Positions 21,207-29,704 of a DNA stretch of 58,975 bases are shown here, one piece after another. The position numbers and the translations under genes are program-made. The notes beneath the pieces are model-generated. The model searched no databases and had not been told where the DNA came from. It saw only the letters and a program-made list of their open reading frames with translations. This stretch comes from an uncultured Burkholderiales bacterium (GTDB lineage Bacteria; Pseudomonadota; Gammaproteobacteria; Burkholderiales; Burkholderiaceae_C). The stretch is taken from contig CADEDE010000007.1 in NCBI GenBank assembly GCA_902825995.1, positions 1 through 58,975 of the forward strand, read 5' to 3'. The stretch's first letter is position 1, and each line of letters begins with the position of its first letter.

Positions 21207-22412
21207 TCAGCGAAGCAGCGACAGCACTTGCTGCGGCAGCTGGTTGGCCTGCGCCACCATCGCCGTGCCGGCCTGTTGCAGGATCTGCGCCCGCGACAGG
21301 TTGGCGGTTTCGGTCGCGAAGTCGGCGTCCATGATCCGGCCGCGGGCTGCCGCGGTGTTCTCGGCCTGGATCTGGATCGCGGCCACGGCGTTCTCGAAGC
21401 GGCTCTGCACCGCGCCCAGGGTGCCGCGCGAGCTGTTGACCTGGTCCAGCGCGCTGTCGAGCTTCTTGATCGCGATCCAGGCGTTCTTGTCGGTCGTGAT
21501 GTCGATTGCGTCGATGCCCTTGCCCTGGGCCGCGGTGGCGGCCACCAGCGTCGGAGGGGCAAAGCCGGTGTCGATCGCGGTGAAGCCGGCCGAGAAGGTC
21601 GGCACCAGCGCCACGCCGGCGGCGTCGGTCTTGGACGACAGGATCTCGACCGTGAATGCGCCGCCACCGCCGTCCACCAGGTAGGCCGACACGCCGGTGT
21701 CGCTGGTCTTGCGGTTGATGGCCTCGACCACCTGGCCCAGGCGTTCGGTGCCCGACGCCGCCACGCCGATGGCGCCGAGCTCGGTGGTCACGCCGCCGAC
21801 CGTGATGTCCAGCGTGCCGTCGGCGATGGCCGTGGCGGCCGCGGTGATCACCGTATTGGCGTTGAACGAAGCCACCGTGACCGCCGCATAGGCAATCTTG
21901 GACAGACCCGACGTGCGGGAGTCGGCCAGTGCGCCGACCGTGATGTTCTCGCCCGAGCCGGCGCCGATCTGGAAAGTGGCGGCCGTGAACGAACCGTCGA
22001 GCAGCTTCTTGCCGTTGAAGTTGGCACTCTTGGCGATGCGGTCGATTTCGTCGCGCAGTTGCGTGACTTCGGACTGCAGGGCCTTGCGGTCGTCGGCGCT
22101 GTTGGTGGCGTTGGCCGACTGCACCGCCAGTTCGCGCATGCGCTGCAGCATGTCGCCGACCTTGCCCAGCGCGCCCTCGGCGGTCTGCGCCAGCGAAATG
22201 CCGTCGTTGGCATTGCGCGCCGCGACGTTCAGGCCGCGCACCGAAGCGTTCATGCGCTCGGCAATGGCCAGGCCGGCGGCATCGTCCTTGGCGCTGTTGA
22301 CGCGCAGGCCCGACGACAGGCGCTGCATCGACGTCGCCAGTGAGGACTGCGACGTGCCCAGGTTGCGCTGGGCGTTGAGGGACACGATATTGCTGTTGAC
22401 TGACAGTGCCAT
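21207..22412 (-). CDS. fliC: Flagellin (first copy)
   Basis: The 401-residue protein has the same conserved ends as its downstream neighbour ([42 protein letters not shown]-terminal [10 protein letters not shown]) and a different central region (about 170-305). It polymerises into the flagellar filament. AGGAGAG lies 6 bases upstream of the ATG. A clear sigma-28 promoter lies about 190 bp upstream, leaving a long leader of about 180 nt. The two genes are tandem paralogues, probably from local duplication. Confidence 0.94.
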   Translation of the reverse strand: MALSVNSNIVSLNAQRNLGTSQSSLATSMQRLSSGLRVNSAKDDAAGLAIAERMNASVRGLNVAARNANDGISLAQTAEGALGKVGDMLQRMRELAVQSANATNSADDRKALQSEVTQLRDEIDRIAKSANFNGKKLLDGSFTAATFQIGAGSGENITVGALADSRTSGLSKIAYAAVTVASFNANTVITAAATAIADGTLDITVGGVTTELGAIGVAASGTERLGQVVEAINRKTSDTGVSAYLVDGGGGAFTVEILSSKTDAAGVALVPTFSAGFTAIDTGFAPPTLVAATAAQGKGIDAIDITTDKNAWIAIKKLDSALDQVNSSRGTLGAVQSRFENAVAAIQIQAENTAAARGRIMDADFATETANLSRAQILQQAGTAMVAQANQLPQQVLSLLR

Positions 22413-22600
22413 GATGGCTCTCCTAAAGGTTGATAACTCCCGGCAGACGCCGGCATTGCCGTGCCAGCTGAGGCTGGCTGCGCCCGGCGTGAGTCATCCT
22501 CAGATCTCGTTGGAGGGGCGGGGTTGGTTGTGCCCTCTACGAAAACATCGGCCGCTTACTCCGGACCCCGGAATCCGATTGCTCGATTCCGTTGCCCGGG

Positions 22601-22628
22601 TTATCGGAGGGGCCCTGAAGAAACTTTA
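22601..22628 (-). promoter_or_regulatory. Sigma-28 (FliA) promoter of the first flagellin gene
   Basis: On the minus strand TAAAGTTT (22621-22628), identical to the FliA -35 consensus, and TCCGATAA (22601-22608), one base from the -10 consensus, are spaced by 12 bases. The predicted transcript has a leader of about 180 nt before the ATG at 22412. Confidence 0.85.
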
Positions 22629-22697
22629 GCCGCCTGTCAAGCCCGTTTGCGGGTGTGTTGGCCACGCCCAGCGGCCAATGCCCGGGTCAACCGAGCC

Positions 22698-22725
22698 CTA
22701 TCGGCAGCTCGCGCGGCCGGCTTGA
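22698..22725 (-). promoter_or_regulatory. Possible second sigma-28 promoter upstream of the flagellin gene
   Basis: On the minus strand TCAAGCCG and GCCGATAG are spaced by 12 bases, the same spacing as the other three sites here. It lies between the flagellin promoter and the stop of the upstream kinase gene. No other gene is visible in 22413-22740. Confidence 0.45.
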
Positions 22726-22740
22726 GCCAAAACCGGCCGG

Positions 22741-24570
22741 CTACGTCGCGACCGCGGCATGGCGTGCCAACAATTCCGTCAATTCGGCCAAGCCCACCGG
22801 CTTGCTCAGGAACTCGTCCATGCCGGCGTCCAGACAGCGGGCCCGTGTTTCGGCGAAGGCGTCGGCGGTCAGGGCCACGATCGGTACCCGGGCGGCCGGG
22901 CCGGCGAGTGCGCGAATCGCGTGCGTGGCGCCGATGCCGTCGAGCTCGGGCATGTGCAGATCCATCAACACCAGGTCGAAGGGCTGCGAACTCACGGCGT
23001 GCACCGCCTGCAGGCCGTTGGCGGCGAAGCTGACCTGGTGACCGTCGATTCCGATCATCGCCGCCAGCACCTCGCGGTTGACCGCGTTGTCTTCGGCGGC
23101 AAGCACACGCAGCGGGCGCCGCGGCGCCTCGGCCCGCACGGCTGCCGGTGCCGGCGCATCCTGCAAAGGATCGGCCGCACGCAGCGGCAGCCGCATCTCG
23201 AATCGGCTGCCCTGACCGGGTGTGCTCTGCACCGTCAGGTCACCGCCCATCAGGCGCGCCAGGTTGCGCGAGATCTCGAGGCCCAGGCCGGTACCGCCGT
23301 GGCGGCGCAAGCGCGAATCGTCACCCTGACCGAAGCGCTTGAACAGTCGCGGCAGGGTTGCCGGCTGGATGCCGATGCCGCTGTCGATGACCGCGACCAC
23401 GATCTCGCTGCCGCTGCGATGCACGTCCAGCGTGATGCTGCCGTGGTCGGTGAACTTGATGGCGTTGCTGAGCAGGTTGTAGAGCACCTGGCGCACGCGG
23501 GTGGCGTCGAGCAGCACCTGCGCGGGCAGGTCGGGATCGACGCTGGCTTGCAGCACCAAGCCCTTGGCGACGGCCTGCCCCTGCATCAGACGCTGCACAT
23601 CGCCGGCCAGGGCGTGCAGGCCGACCGTCTCGCTGCCGACGTTGAGCGTACCGGCTTCGAGCTTGGACAGGTCGAGCAGGTCGTTCATGATCGCCAGCAG
23701 GTGCTTGGCCGAGTCGCGCGCGACGTGCAGCTGAGTGCGCTGCGACGCGGCGAGTGCGCCCGCGTCGAGCAATTCCAGCATGCCCAGCAAGCCCTGGAAC
23801 GGCGTACGGATCTCGTGGCTCATGTTGGCCAGGAAAACGCTTTTGGCGCGGTTGGCCGCTTCGGCCTCGTGCTGTGCCTGGCGCAGCGCGCCAGCCAGGC
23901 GCTCGAGCGAAAGGCGCCGCTCGTCGAGACGGCGCAACTGGCCCAAGGCCAGCAGGGCAAACCCGAAGGTCGTGATGGTGAGCAAAGCGGTCAGCGCGAG
24001 GCCGACGCGGTTGTATTTGCCGATGGTCGCGTTGCGCAGCGTCGCCTGTGTGGCGACGTTGTGGGTGCCTTTCAACACCAGGCCGTGGATCGGTGCGTCG
24101 AGGGTCGCCAAGTCGGCATCGAGGGCCTTCAATGCCGGGCCGTTCAAGGTTTCGGTCGGCGCCGGACCGAGCAGGCGGTCGGCGCGCTCGACGAAGGCCC
24201 GAGTTCGGGCCGCCACGTCCTGGAACTCATGGCTTTGCGGCAAGGTGTGCCCGGTGCGCAGTGCGTCGAGCAGATCGATCCGGCTGACGAAGATGTCGTA
24301 GCGCAACTGCAGCGCCTCGCGCCCACCCGTGTCGGTGCTGGCCGCGTGTTGCAAGGCCGAGCGCAGCCGCAGGAACTCGGCCTGCAACTGGTGCAGGCCG
24401 ACCTGCAGGTAGTCGTCCTGGTTCTGCGCTGCGCGGTCGAGCAGGCGGTACTGGCTCACCTGGACCCAGGCGGCGGCGGCCAGCGCCAGGGCCAGCAGCA
24501 CGGTGGTGCTGGCCAGCAGAACCCGCAGGCGTAGCAGCCCGACCGTGAGCCTGCTGTCGGCTGCGTTCAT
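22741..24570 (-). CDS. Hybrid sensor histidine kinase with C-terminal receiver domain
   Basis: The 609-residue protein starts with a transmembrane helix (about 10-35), a mainly helical periplasmic sensor of about 140 residues, and a second helix (about 195-220). Then come HisKA with the phosphoacceptor H252 in MSHEIRTP, a HATPase domain ([12 protein letters not shown]-box, [16 protein letters not shown]), and a receiver domain (about 475-605) with [14 protein letters not shown], the [11 protein letters not shown] phosphoacceptor Asp and LSKPVG. Its ATG overlaps the stop of the upstream molybdopterin-fold protein (ATGA), implying joint function. No dedicated DNA-binding response regulator is adjacent, so the output is unknown. 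Confidence 0.92.
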   Translation of the reverse strand: MNAADSRLTVGLLRLRVLLASTTVLLALALAAAAWVQVSQYRLLDRAAQNQDDYLQVGLHQLQAEFLRLRSALQHAASTDTGGREALQLRYDIFVSRIDLLDALRTGHTLPQSHEFQDVAARTRAFVERADRLLGPAPTETLNGPALKALDADLATLDAPIHGLVLKGTHNVATQATLRNATIGKYNRVGLALTALLTITTFGFALLALGQLRRLDERRLSLERLAGALRQAQHEAEAANRAKSVFLANMSHEIRTPFQGLLGMLELLDAGALAASQRTQLHVARDSAKHLLAIMNDLLDLSKLEAGTLNVGSETVGLHALAGDVQRLMQGQAVAKGLVLQASVDPDLPAQVLLDATRVRQVLYNLLSNAIKFTDHGSITLDVHRSGSEIVVAVIDSGIGIQPATLPRLFKRFGQGDDSRLRRHGGTGLGLEISRNLARLMGGDLTVQSTPGQGSRFEMRLPLRAADPLQDAPAPAAVRAEAPRRPLRVLAAEDNAVNREVLAAMIGIDGHQVSFAANGLQAVHAVSSQPFDLVLMDLHMPELDGIGATHAIRALAGPAARVPIVALTADAFAETRARCLDAGMDEFLSKPVGLAELTELLARHAAVAT

Positions 24571-25070
24571 ACCAGCTCGATCGAGCGCAGCTGCCAGACG
24601 CAGCGGATGAAGTACAGCGCATTGCGCAACTGCGGCTGCGAGTCGAACGGGTACATCACGAACACCGGGCCCTTCTCGCGCACGCTCATGGCCTTGCCGT
24701 CGAGCTGCACGGCCAGGATCACGTCGTAGCGTTGCGGGTCGTCCTGCGGCATCTCGATGCGATAGTCGTTCAGCGCGACCAGGCGCAAGCCACTGCCCTT
24801 GCCGCCTGCCATTGCCAGCACATCGCGCAGCAGCGGGCCGCTGAACCTGCGCGCGTCCTTGTACCAGGGCGTTTCTGCGCGGATGCTGCGCTGGGGCAGG
24901 CGTTCGAGCATGGCCATGTCGAAATCGGCCCGGCCGCCGCGGTGGGCCAGCGCCAGCCCAGCGCTGACGGTCAGCACGACCGGGCCGGTCGGGGTGGCGA
25001 GTGCTGCGGCGGGGGCGCTCAGACCGGCCAGCGGTGCAGCGAACACAAGTTGACGACGCAATCGATTCAT
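24567..25070 (-). CDS. Molybdopterin-binding-fold (sulfite-oxidase-like) exported protein
   Basis: The 167-residue protein has a signal peptide (MNRLRRQLVFAAPLAGLSAPAAA) and a compact oxidoreductase molybdopterin-binding fold, seen in FDMAMLERLPQRSI, the WYKDARRFSGPLLRDVLAMAG block, LNDYRIEMP and GPVFVMYPFD. The catalytic Cys of true sulfite oxidases is not evident (the equivalent region reads ETPWYKDARRFSG), so it may bind a ligand rather than catalyse. Its stop overlaps the start of the hybrid kinase, suggesting a periplasmic sensory subunit for that kinase. The role is inferred. Confidence 0.75.
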   Translation of the reverse strand: MNRLRRQLVFAAPLAGLSAPAAALATPTGPVVLTVSAGLALAHRGGRADFDMAMLERLPQRSIRAETPWYKDARRFSGPLLRDVLAMAGGKGSGLRLVALNDYRIEMPQDDPQRYDVILAVQLDGKAMSVREKGPVFVMYPFDSQPQLRNALYFIRCVWQLRSIELV

Positions 25071-25237
25071 GGCTCGCGCTTTGATGGGGCGAGCCAATTC
25101 TAGGGGCGGCCCAAGCCCGGGCATGGGCCCGCGACAGTCCGTTGGCAACATGTGCTTGCGAATGGGTCGTGCCGTATGACGCAGCAAGCGCTGCCGCGGC
25201 AGGGGTGCCGCGGTACCCGTCAAGTAAGCTTGGCGCA

Positions 25238-26938
25238 ATGTCCGAGGCCGCGCCGCCCATGTCTGTCGATGCCCCCGCGGCTTTGCCTGCGGGCACGCGG
25301 GTGGCCGAGTTCGAAATTCGGCGCCTGCTCGGCAGCGGCGGCTTCGGCATCGTCTATCTGGCCTGGGACCACGCCCTCGAACGCGAGGTCGCGCTGAAGG
25401 AATATATGCCCGGCACCCTGGCCGGCCGCGGCACGGGCCTGCAGGTTTCGGTACGTTCGTCATCGACGGCCGATACCTTTGCGCTGGGCCTGCGCTCGTT
25501 CATCAACGAAGCCCGGCTGCTGGCGCGTTTCGACCATCCGTCGCTGGTCAAGGTCTATCGCTTCTGGGAAGACAACGGCACGGCCTACATGGTCATGCCC
25601 TACTACCAGGGGCGCACCCTGCGCCAGGTGCGCCAGGGCATGGTCGTGCCGCCGGGCGAGGTGGCTTGCCGACGCGTGCTCGATGCCCTGCTGTCGGCAT
25701 TGGAGACCCTGCACCGCGAGGGGGTCTATCACCGCGACATCGCGCCCGACAACATCCTGCTCGGCGACGACGGCCTGCCGGTGCTGCTGGACTTCGGCGC
25801 CGCGCGCCGCGTGCTCAGCGACCGCACCCAGGCCCTGACCTCGATCATGAAGCCGCACTATGCGCCGCTGGAGCAATATGCCGACGCCAACGCGATGCGC
25901 CAGGGCCCCTGGACCGACCTGTACGCGCTGGGCGGCACGCTGTACTTCCTGCTCACCGGGCAGGAGCCGGTGGCGGCCGCCTCGCGCGCGCTGCACGACG
26001 ACCAGCCGCGCCTGGCCGAGTTGCGGCCGCGCGGTTGCTCGCCGGGTTTCCTGGCCGCGATCGACTGGATGCTGGCGTTGAAGCCGCCCGAGCGACCGCA
26101 GAGCGTGCACATGCTGCGCGACGTTTTCGAAGGCCGCATCACGCTGCCTGGCCGCACCGCTGCCGACAAGACCATGCCTGGCGTGGCTGCGCTCGACAGC
26201 AGCGCCGCGCGCAGCCCCGTGCGCACCGATATCGATCCCAGCGAACCGGACGACAAGGACGCGGCAGCCATGGCTGCCACGGCGGCCAGCGCGGATGCCG
26301 TGACCGTCGTGCAGGCGCCGGTTGGCGCGGCCGGGGCAGCCGCGAGTGGCGACGCACAGGCCGGGGCCGGCGTCGAAGTCACGGCCGCGTCGCAGCAGTC
26401 GCCCAAGCGGGTCGGCGTGCTCGTCGGGCTGGTGCTGCTCAACCTGCTGGCCTGGTGGTGGTTCACGCGGCCGGCGCAGAGCGTCCCGGTGTTGCCGGTA
26501 GCGGTATCGGTGCCTGCCGCATCGGCGCCGGCAGTGGCCAGCAACGCGCCGACGAGCGCCGAGCCAGCGCCAACCGCAGCGCCTGAACGCGAGGCTGACG
26601 CTTCGGAAACCATCCTGTCGATCCTGCCCGCACGCGGCTCTGCGGTGCGCCCGCCGCCGGCCGGCGGCGCGGCGGCGCCGCTGCCGGGCGAAGCCAACGC
26701 TCCAGCAGCCACAACCACAGCCCCGCGGCCCCGCGTGAGCAATGAAACGGTGGCGACGATGACCCCGGCTGCGCCCGTCGCTGCCGTCGCCGGGCCGCGC
26801 GCCCACTGCGGCGATCGCAATTTCCTGTCGATGCTGATCTGCGTCAAGCGCGAATGCGACCAGCCGTCGCTGTACGGCCATCCCGAGTGCGTCAGGCTGC
26901 GCGAGCAGGAAGAATCGCAGCAAGGCCGGCAGCAATGA
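25238..26938 (+). CDS. Membrane-anchored Ser/Thr protein kinase
   Basis: The 566-residue Hanks-type kinase has an N-terminal catalytic domain (about 25-295): glycine loop LLGSGGFGIVY, Lys54 in VALKEYMP, HRD at 165-167 (YHRDIAPDNILL), DFG at 185-187. A low-complexity Ala/Thr linker and one transmembrane helix (about 390-407, VLVGLVLLNLLAWWWF) follow, then a Pro/Ala-rich extracytoplasmic tail ending in a cysteine-containing segment (HCGDRNFLSMLICVKRECDQ). This CGDRNF/CxxxxC tail is a recurrent end of such proteobacterial kinases. The ATG at 25238 is preferred over a TTG 32 codons upstream; ATG 25259 is an alternative. No phosphatase or FHA gene is adjacent. Confidence 0.9.
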   Translation: MSEAAPPMSVDAPAALPAGTRVAEFEIRRLLGSGGFGIVYLAWDHALEREVALKEYMPGTLAGRGTGLQVSVRSSSTADTFALGLRSFINEARLLARFDHPSLVKVYRFWEDNGTAYMVMPYYQGRTLRQVRQGMVVPPGEVACRRVLDALLSALETLHREGVYHRDIAPDNILLGDDGLPVLLDFGAARRVLSDRTQALTSIMKPHYAPLEQYADANAMRQGPWTDLYALGGTLYFLLTGQEPVAAASRALHDDQPRLAELRPRGCSPGFLAAIDWMLALKPPERPQSVHMLRDVFEGRITLPGRTAADKTMPGVAALDSSAARSPVRTDIDPSEPDDKDAAAMAATAASADAVTVVQAPVGAAGAAASGDAQAGAGVEVTAASQQSPKRVGVLVGLVLLNLLAWWWFTRPAQSVPVLPVAVSVPAASAPAVASNAPTSAEPAPTAAPEREADASETILSILPARGSAVRPPPAGGAAAPLPGEANAPAATTTAPRPRVSNETVATMTPAAPVAAVAGPRAHCGDRNFLSMLICVKRECDQPSLYGHPECVRLREQEESQQGRQQ

Positions 26939-26945
26939 GTCGGCG

Positions 26946-27524
26946 CTAGAAACTCGCCCCCGGCTGCTTCAGGAACTCGATTTCTGCGGCAGTCGATATG
27001 CGCCCGAGTGCTGCGTTGCGGTGCGGAAAGCGGCCAAAGCGTTCGATGATGTCACGGTGGCGACGGGCCCATTCGACGAGGCCGGCAAGCCCCGGCTCAT
27101 CGCGGCCGAGTTGTGCGAACAATTGAACCGAGGTGCGCTGCTGCGCCAGGTCTTCGGCATGCTCGAAGGGCAGGTAGGCGAACTGGCGTTGCACGCCGCC
27201 GAGCTGGCGGTCCAGGCCCGACGCCACGAGCATGCGCGCCGTCTGCAAGGCCAGCGCATCGCCGGCAAAGGCGCGGGCGCTGCCGCGAAAGGCATTGCGC
27301 GTGAACTGGTCGAGCACGATCACGCGGGCCAGCGACGGCAGCGGCGCGATCCAGTCGTCGATGCCGCCTGCCAGCGCCTGCTCGATCAGCGTGCCGAAGC
27401 GCTGCACGATCGCGGTGTCGAAAGCCGCGTCCTTGCGAAACCACTGCACGCGCGGCTGTGCATGGCCCGGGTCGCCGGGCGCACCGAACCAGAAATCGAG
27501 AACCGCTTGCGCGTTCGGTGGCAT
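26946..27524 (-). CDS. DUF924 family protein
   Basis: The 192-residue soluble protein matches DUF924 throughout: VLDFWFGAPG at the start, WFRKDAAFDTAIVQRFG, LDQFTRNAFRGSARAFAGDALAL, FAYLPFEHAEDLAQQ, and FGRFPHRNAALGR near the end. The family resembles TPR-like helical folds and has no assigned activity. The start follows the TctC-like stop by 4 bp, so the two may be cotranscribed. Confidence 0.88.
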   Translation of the reverse strand: MPPNAQAVLDFWFGAPGDPGHAQPRVQWFRKDAAFDTAIVQRFGTLIEQALAGGIDDWIAPLPSLARVIVLDQFTRNAFRGSARAFAGDALALQTARMLVASGLDRQLGGVQRQFAYLPFEHAEDLAQQRTSVQLFAQLGRDEPGLAGLVEWARRHRDIIERFGRFPHRNAALGRISTAAEIEFLKQPGASF

Positions 27525-27528
27525 CGCA

Positions 27529-28497
27529 TCAATCCAGCTTGGTGCCCGAAGCCTTGACCACCTGGGCCCAGCGCGGCATTTCCGCGGCGAGGAAACGCTT
27601 GAAGTCATCCGCGCCGAGGAAGGCCGGGTCGGCGCCCTGCGCCACCATGCGGCTGCGCACCTCGGGCGCTTCGAGCGTGGCCTTGCAGGCGGCCGAGAGT
27701 TTGTCAATGGCGGCCCTGGGCGTGGCGGCCGGCGCGAGCAGGCCATAGAAGCCCACGACCTCGAAATTCTTCAGGCCGGCCTCGGCCATTGTCGGCACCT
27801 CGGGCAGCGCGGGATTGCGAGCGCGGCTGGTGACCGCCAGCGCGCGCAGCTTGCCGGCCTTGACGTACTGCGCGGCCTGCGGAATCGATTCGGCCATCAA
27901 CTGCACCTGGCCGGCCATCAGATCGGTGAAGGCCGGCGCGCTGCCGCGGTAGGGGATGTGGACGATGAAGGTGCCGGTGGCCTGCTTGAACATTTCGGGC
28001 ACCAGGTGGCTGATGCCGCCGTTGCCCGCCGAGCCGTAGTTCAGCTTGCCCGGCGCGGCCTTGGCCAGCGCGACGAGCTCGTTCACGCTGCGCGCATTGA
28101 CATCCGGGTGCACCACCAGCGCCAGCGGCTGCTGCGCGGTGCGCGCGACGGGCGCGAAATCGCGCAGGGTCTCGTAGGGCAGCCTGGAATAGACGGCCGG
28201 GTTGATGACCATCGTGCCGGTATTGGCCATCAACAGCGTATGCCCGTCGGCCTCGCCCTTGGCGACGAATTCGGCGCCCACCGTACCGCCCGCGCCGGCC
28301 TTGTAATCGATGATCACCGGCTGGCCCAGCTCCTTGGCCAGGCGATCGGCCAACAGCCGCGCGTGGGCGTCGAGCGGCCCGCCGGCCGGAAAGCCGACGA
28401 TGATTTTCAGCGGCTTGCTGGGGAAGGTTTGCGCGGCACTCAGCAGCGGCGCGGCCAAGGCCAGCAGGGTTAGCGAGCGGCGAAAAGCGAGGGGCAT
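27529..28497 (-). CDS. TctC/Bug family periplasmic solute-binding protein
   Basis: The 322-residue protein has a signal peptide (MPLAFRRSLTLLALAAPLLSAAQ) and Bug-family signatures: KPLKIIVGFPAGGPLDAHARLLA, the VIIDYKAGAGGTVGAEFVAK block, NTGTMVINPAVYSRLPY, and GKLNYGSAGNGGISHL. Bug proteins bind carboxylates and are hugely expanded in Burkholderiales, mostly as orphans. No TctAB permease is encoded nearby. The ligand is unknown. The N-terminal ASP..PGG loop is changed here to GFPAGGPLD, which is still typical. Confidence 0.9.
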   Translation of the reverse strand: MPLAFRRSLTLLALAAPLLSAAQTFPSKPLKIIVGFPAGGPLDAHARLLADRLAKELGQPVIIDYKAGAGGTVGAEFVAKGEADGHTLLMANTGTMVINPAVYSRLPYETLRDFAPVARTAQQPLALVVHPDVNARSVNELVALAKAAPGKLNYGSAGNGGISHLVPEMFKQATGTFIVHIPYRGSAPAFTDLMAGQVQLMAESIPQAAQYVKAGKLRALAVTSRARNPALPEVPTMAEAGLKNFEVVGFYGLLAPAATPRAAIDKLSAACKATLEAPEVRSRMVAQGADPAFLGADDFKRFLAAEMPRWAQVVKASGTKLD

Positions 28498-28523
28498 CGT
28501 CAGTCTCCGGTGGGGCAGTGAAA

Positions 28524-28808
28524 TCAAGGTGCGAGCAGATCCTGCGTTTCCAGGTGGCGCTGCATGTAGCGCGCCACATAGCTGCACGCCGGGTGCACGC
28601 GCCAGCCCGCCCCGCGCGCATGGTCCAGCGCGGCCGCCACCAGCGCCGCGGCGATGCCCCGGCCTTCGAGCGCCGCCGGTACGAAGGTGTGGTGCATCGT
28701 CATCAGCGTGCCGGCGAGGCGGTAGTCGGCAACGCATAGCTGGCCATCGATATGGGCCTCGAAGCGCGCGGCGGCGGGGTTGTGGGTCACGGCGTGCGGC
28801 GTTGGCAT
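28524..28808 (-). CDS. Small GNAT-like N-acetyltransferase (YjdJ/COG2388 type)
   Basis: The 94-residue protein is the short single-domain GNAT type: AHIDGQLCVADYRLAG, MHHTFVPAALEGRGIAAALVAAAL (the acetyl-CoA loop has E-GRGIA), and the terminal CSYVARYMQRH. The full domain is present at the usual length for this subfamily (about 95). The substrate is unknown. Confidence 0.85.
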   Translation of the reverse strand: MPTPHAVTHNPAAARFEAHIDGQLCVADYRLAGTLMTMHHTFVPAALEGRGIAAALVAAALDHARGAGWRVHPACSYVARYMQRHLETQDLLAP

Positions 28809-28957
28809 CGCCCGACTTTAGCCGCCACGCTGACATGTCACGCCGGGCCGCATCGAGCAGGGGGATGGGGCGAATCCGGGGCTGGACGACCGCGCCGGGC
28901 TGGTAGGCTGCGCGCCCAGCGCCAAGCGGCGCCAATAGGCATGAACAGCGGTCGATC

Positions 28958-29704
28958 ATGGAGGTGGCTTTGTTGCAACGATTCAAACTGGGTTCGCGCT
29001 TGGCAGGCCAGGCGCGCCGCGGGGCGCTGCTGGCCATGCTGCTGGGCGCGACCGGCATGGCGCAGGCGCAGTCGCGCAACCTCGCGCCGGGGTTCACGGC
29101 CTTGCCGACGGACGCCAAGGTGGTGGTTGCGCCGCTGGACGTCGAACTCTTCGAGCTGAGCGTCGGCGGCGTGCTGGTGCCCAAGGCCGACTGGACGGCC
29201 GCCGCCAACAAGCACATGGGCGAGGCGCTCAAGACGAAGGCATCGTCGCTCGGCCTGCCCTCGAATTTCCTCAGCGACGCGCTCGCCGATGAGCACGCCG
29301 AATTGCTGCACCTGTATGGCGCCGTGGCGCGGGCGATTTCAATGCACCACATGGGCGCCTTCAAATTGCCGACCAAGGAAGACAAGCTCGATTGGGGTTT
29401 CGGCGATTCGCTGCGGCCCCTGCAGCAGGCCAGCGGCGCGCGCTATGCCCTCTTCACCTGGGTGCGCGACAGCTATGCCAGCGCAGAGCGCAAGGTGATG
29501 ATGGTCGGGCTGGCGCTGCTGGGCGTGGGCGTGGGGGGCGGTGCGCAGGTGGGCTATGCCTCGCTGGTCGATCTGGAATCGGGCCAGGTGCTGTGGTTCA
29601 ACCAATTGGTCAGCGTGACCGGCGATTTGCGCGACGAGAAAAGCGCTGTCGCCTCGGTTGACGGCCTGTTGACGGGGTTTCCCGGCACCGCCACCGGCAA
29701 GTGA
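28958..29704 (+). CDS. Hypothetical exported protein coupled to an M48 peptidase
   Basis: The 248-residue protein has a long N-region signal peptide (about 1-38, cleaved near AQAQS) and no family I can name. Visible features are a repeated hydrophobic segment (MMVGLALLGVGVGGGAQVGYASLVDL), DVELFELSVGGVLVPKADWT and a C-terminal GDLRDEKSAVASVDGLLTGFPG. It resembles exported proteins with a lipoprotein-like YASLVDLESGQVLWFN beta motif. Its stop overlaps the ATG of the M48 gene (TGATG), so the pair is translationally coupled. The start may lie at the ATG at 28958; a TTG at 28973 is a weaker alternative. Confidence 0.75.
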   Translation: MEVALLQRFKLGSRLAGQARRGALLAMLLGATGMAQAQSRNLAPGFTALPTDAKVVVAPLDVELFELSVGGVLVPKADWTAAANKHMGEALKTKASSLGLPSNFLSDALADEHAELLHLYGAVARAISMHHMGAFKLPTKEDKLDWGFGDSLRPLQQASGARYALFTWVRDSYASAERKVMMVGLALLGVGVGGGAQVGYASLVDLESGQVLWFNQLVSVTGDLRDEKSAVASVDGLLTGFPGTATGK

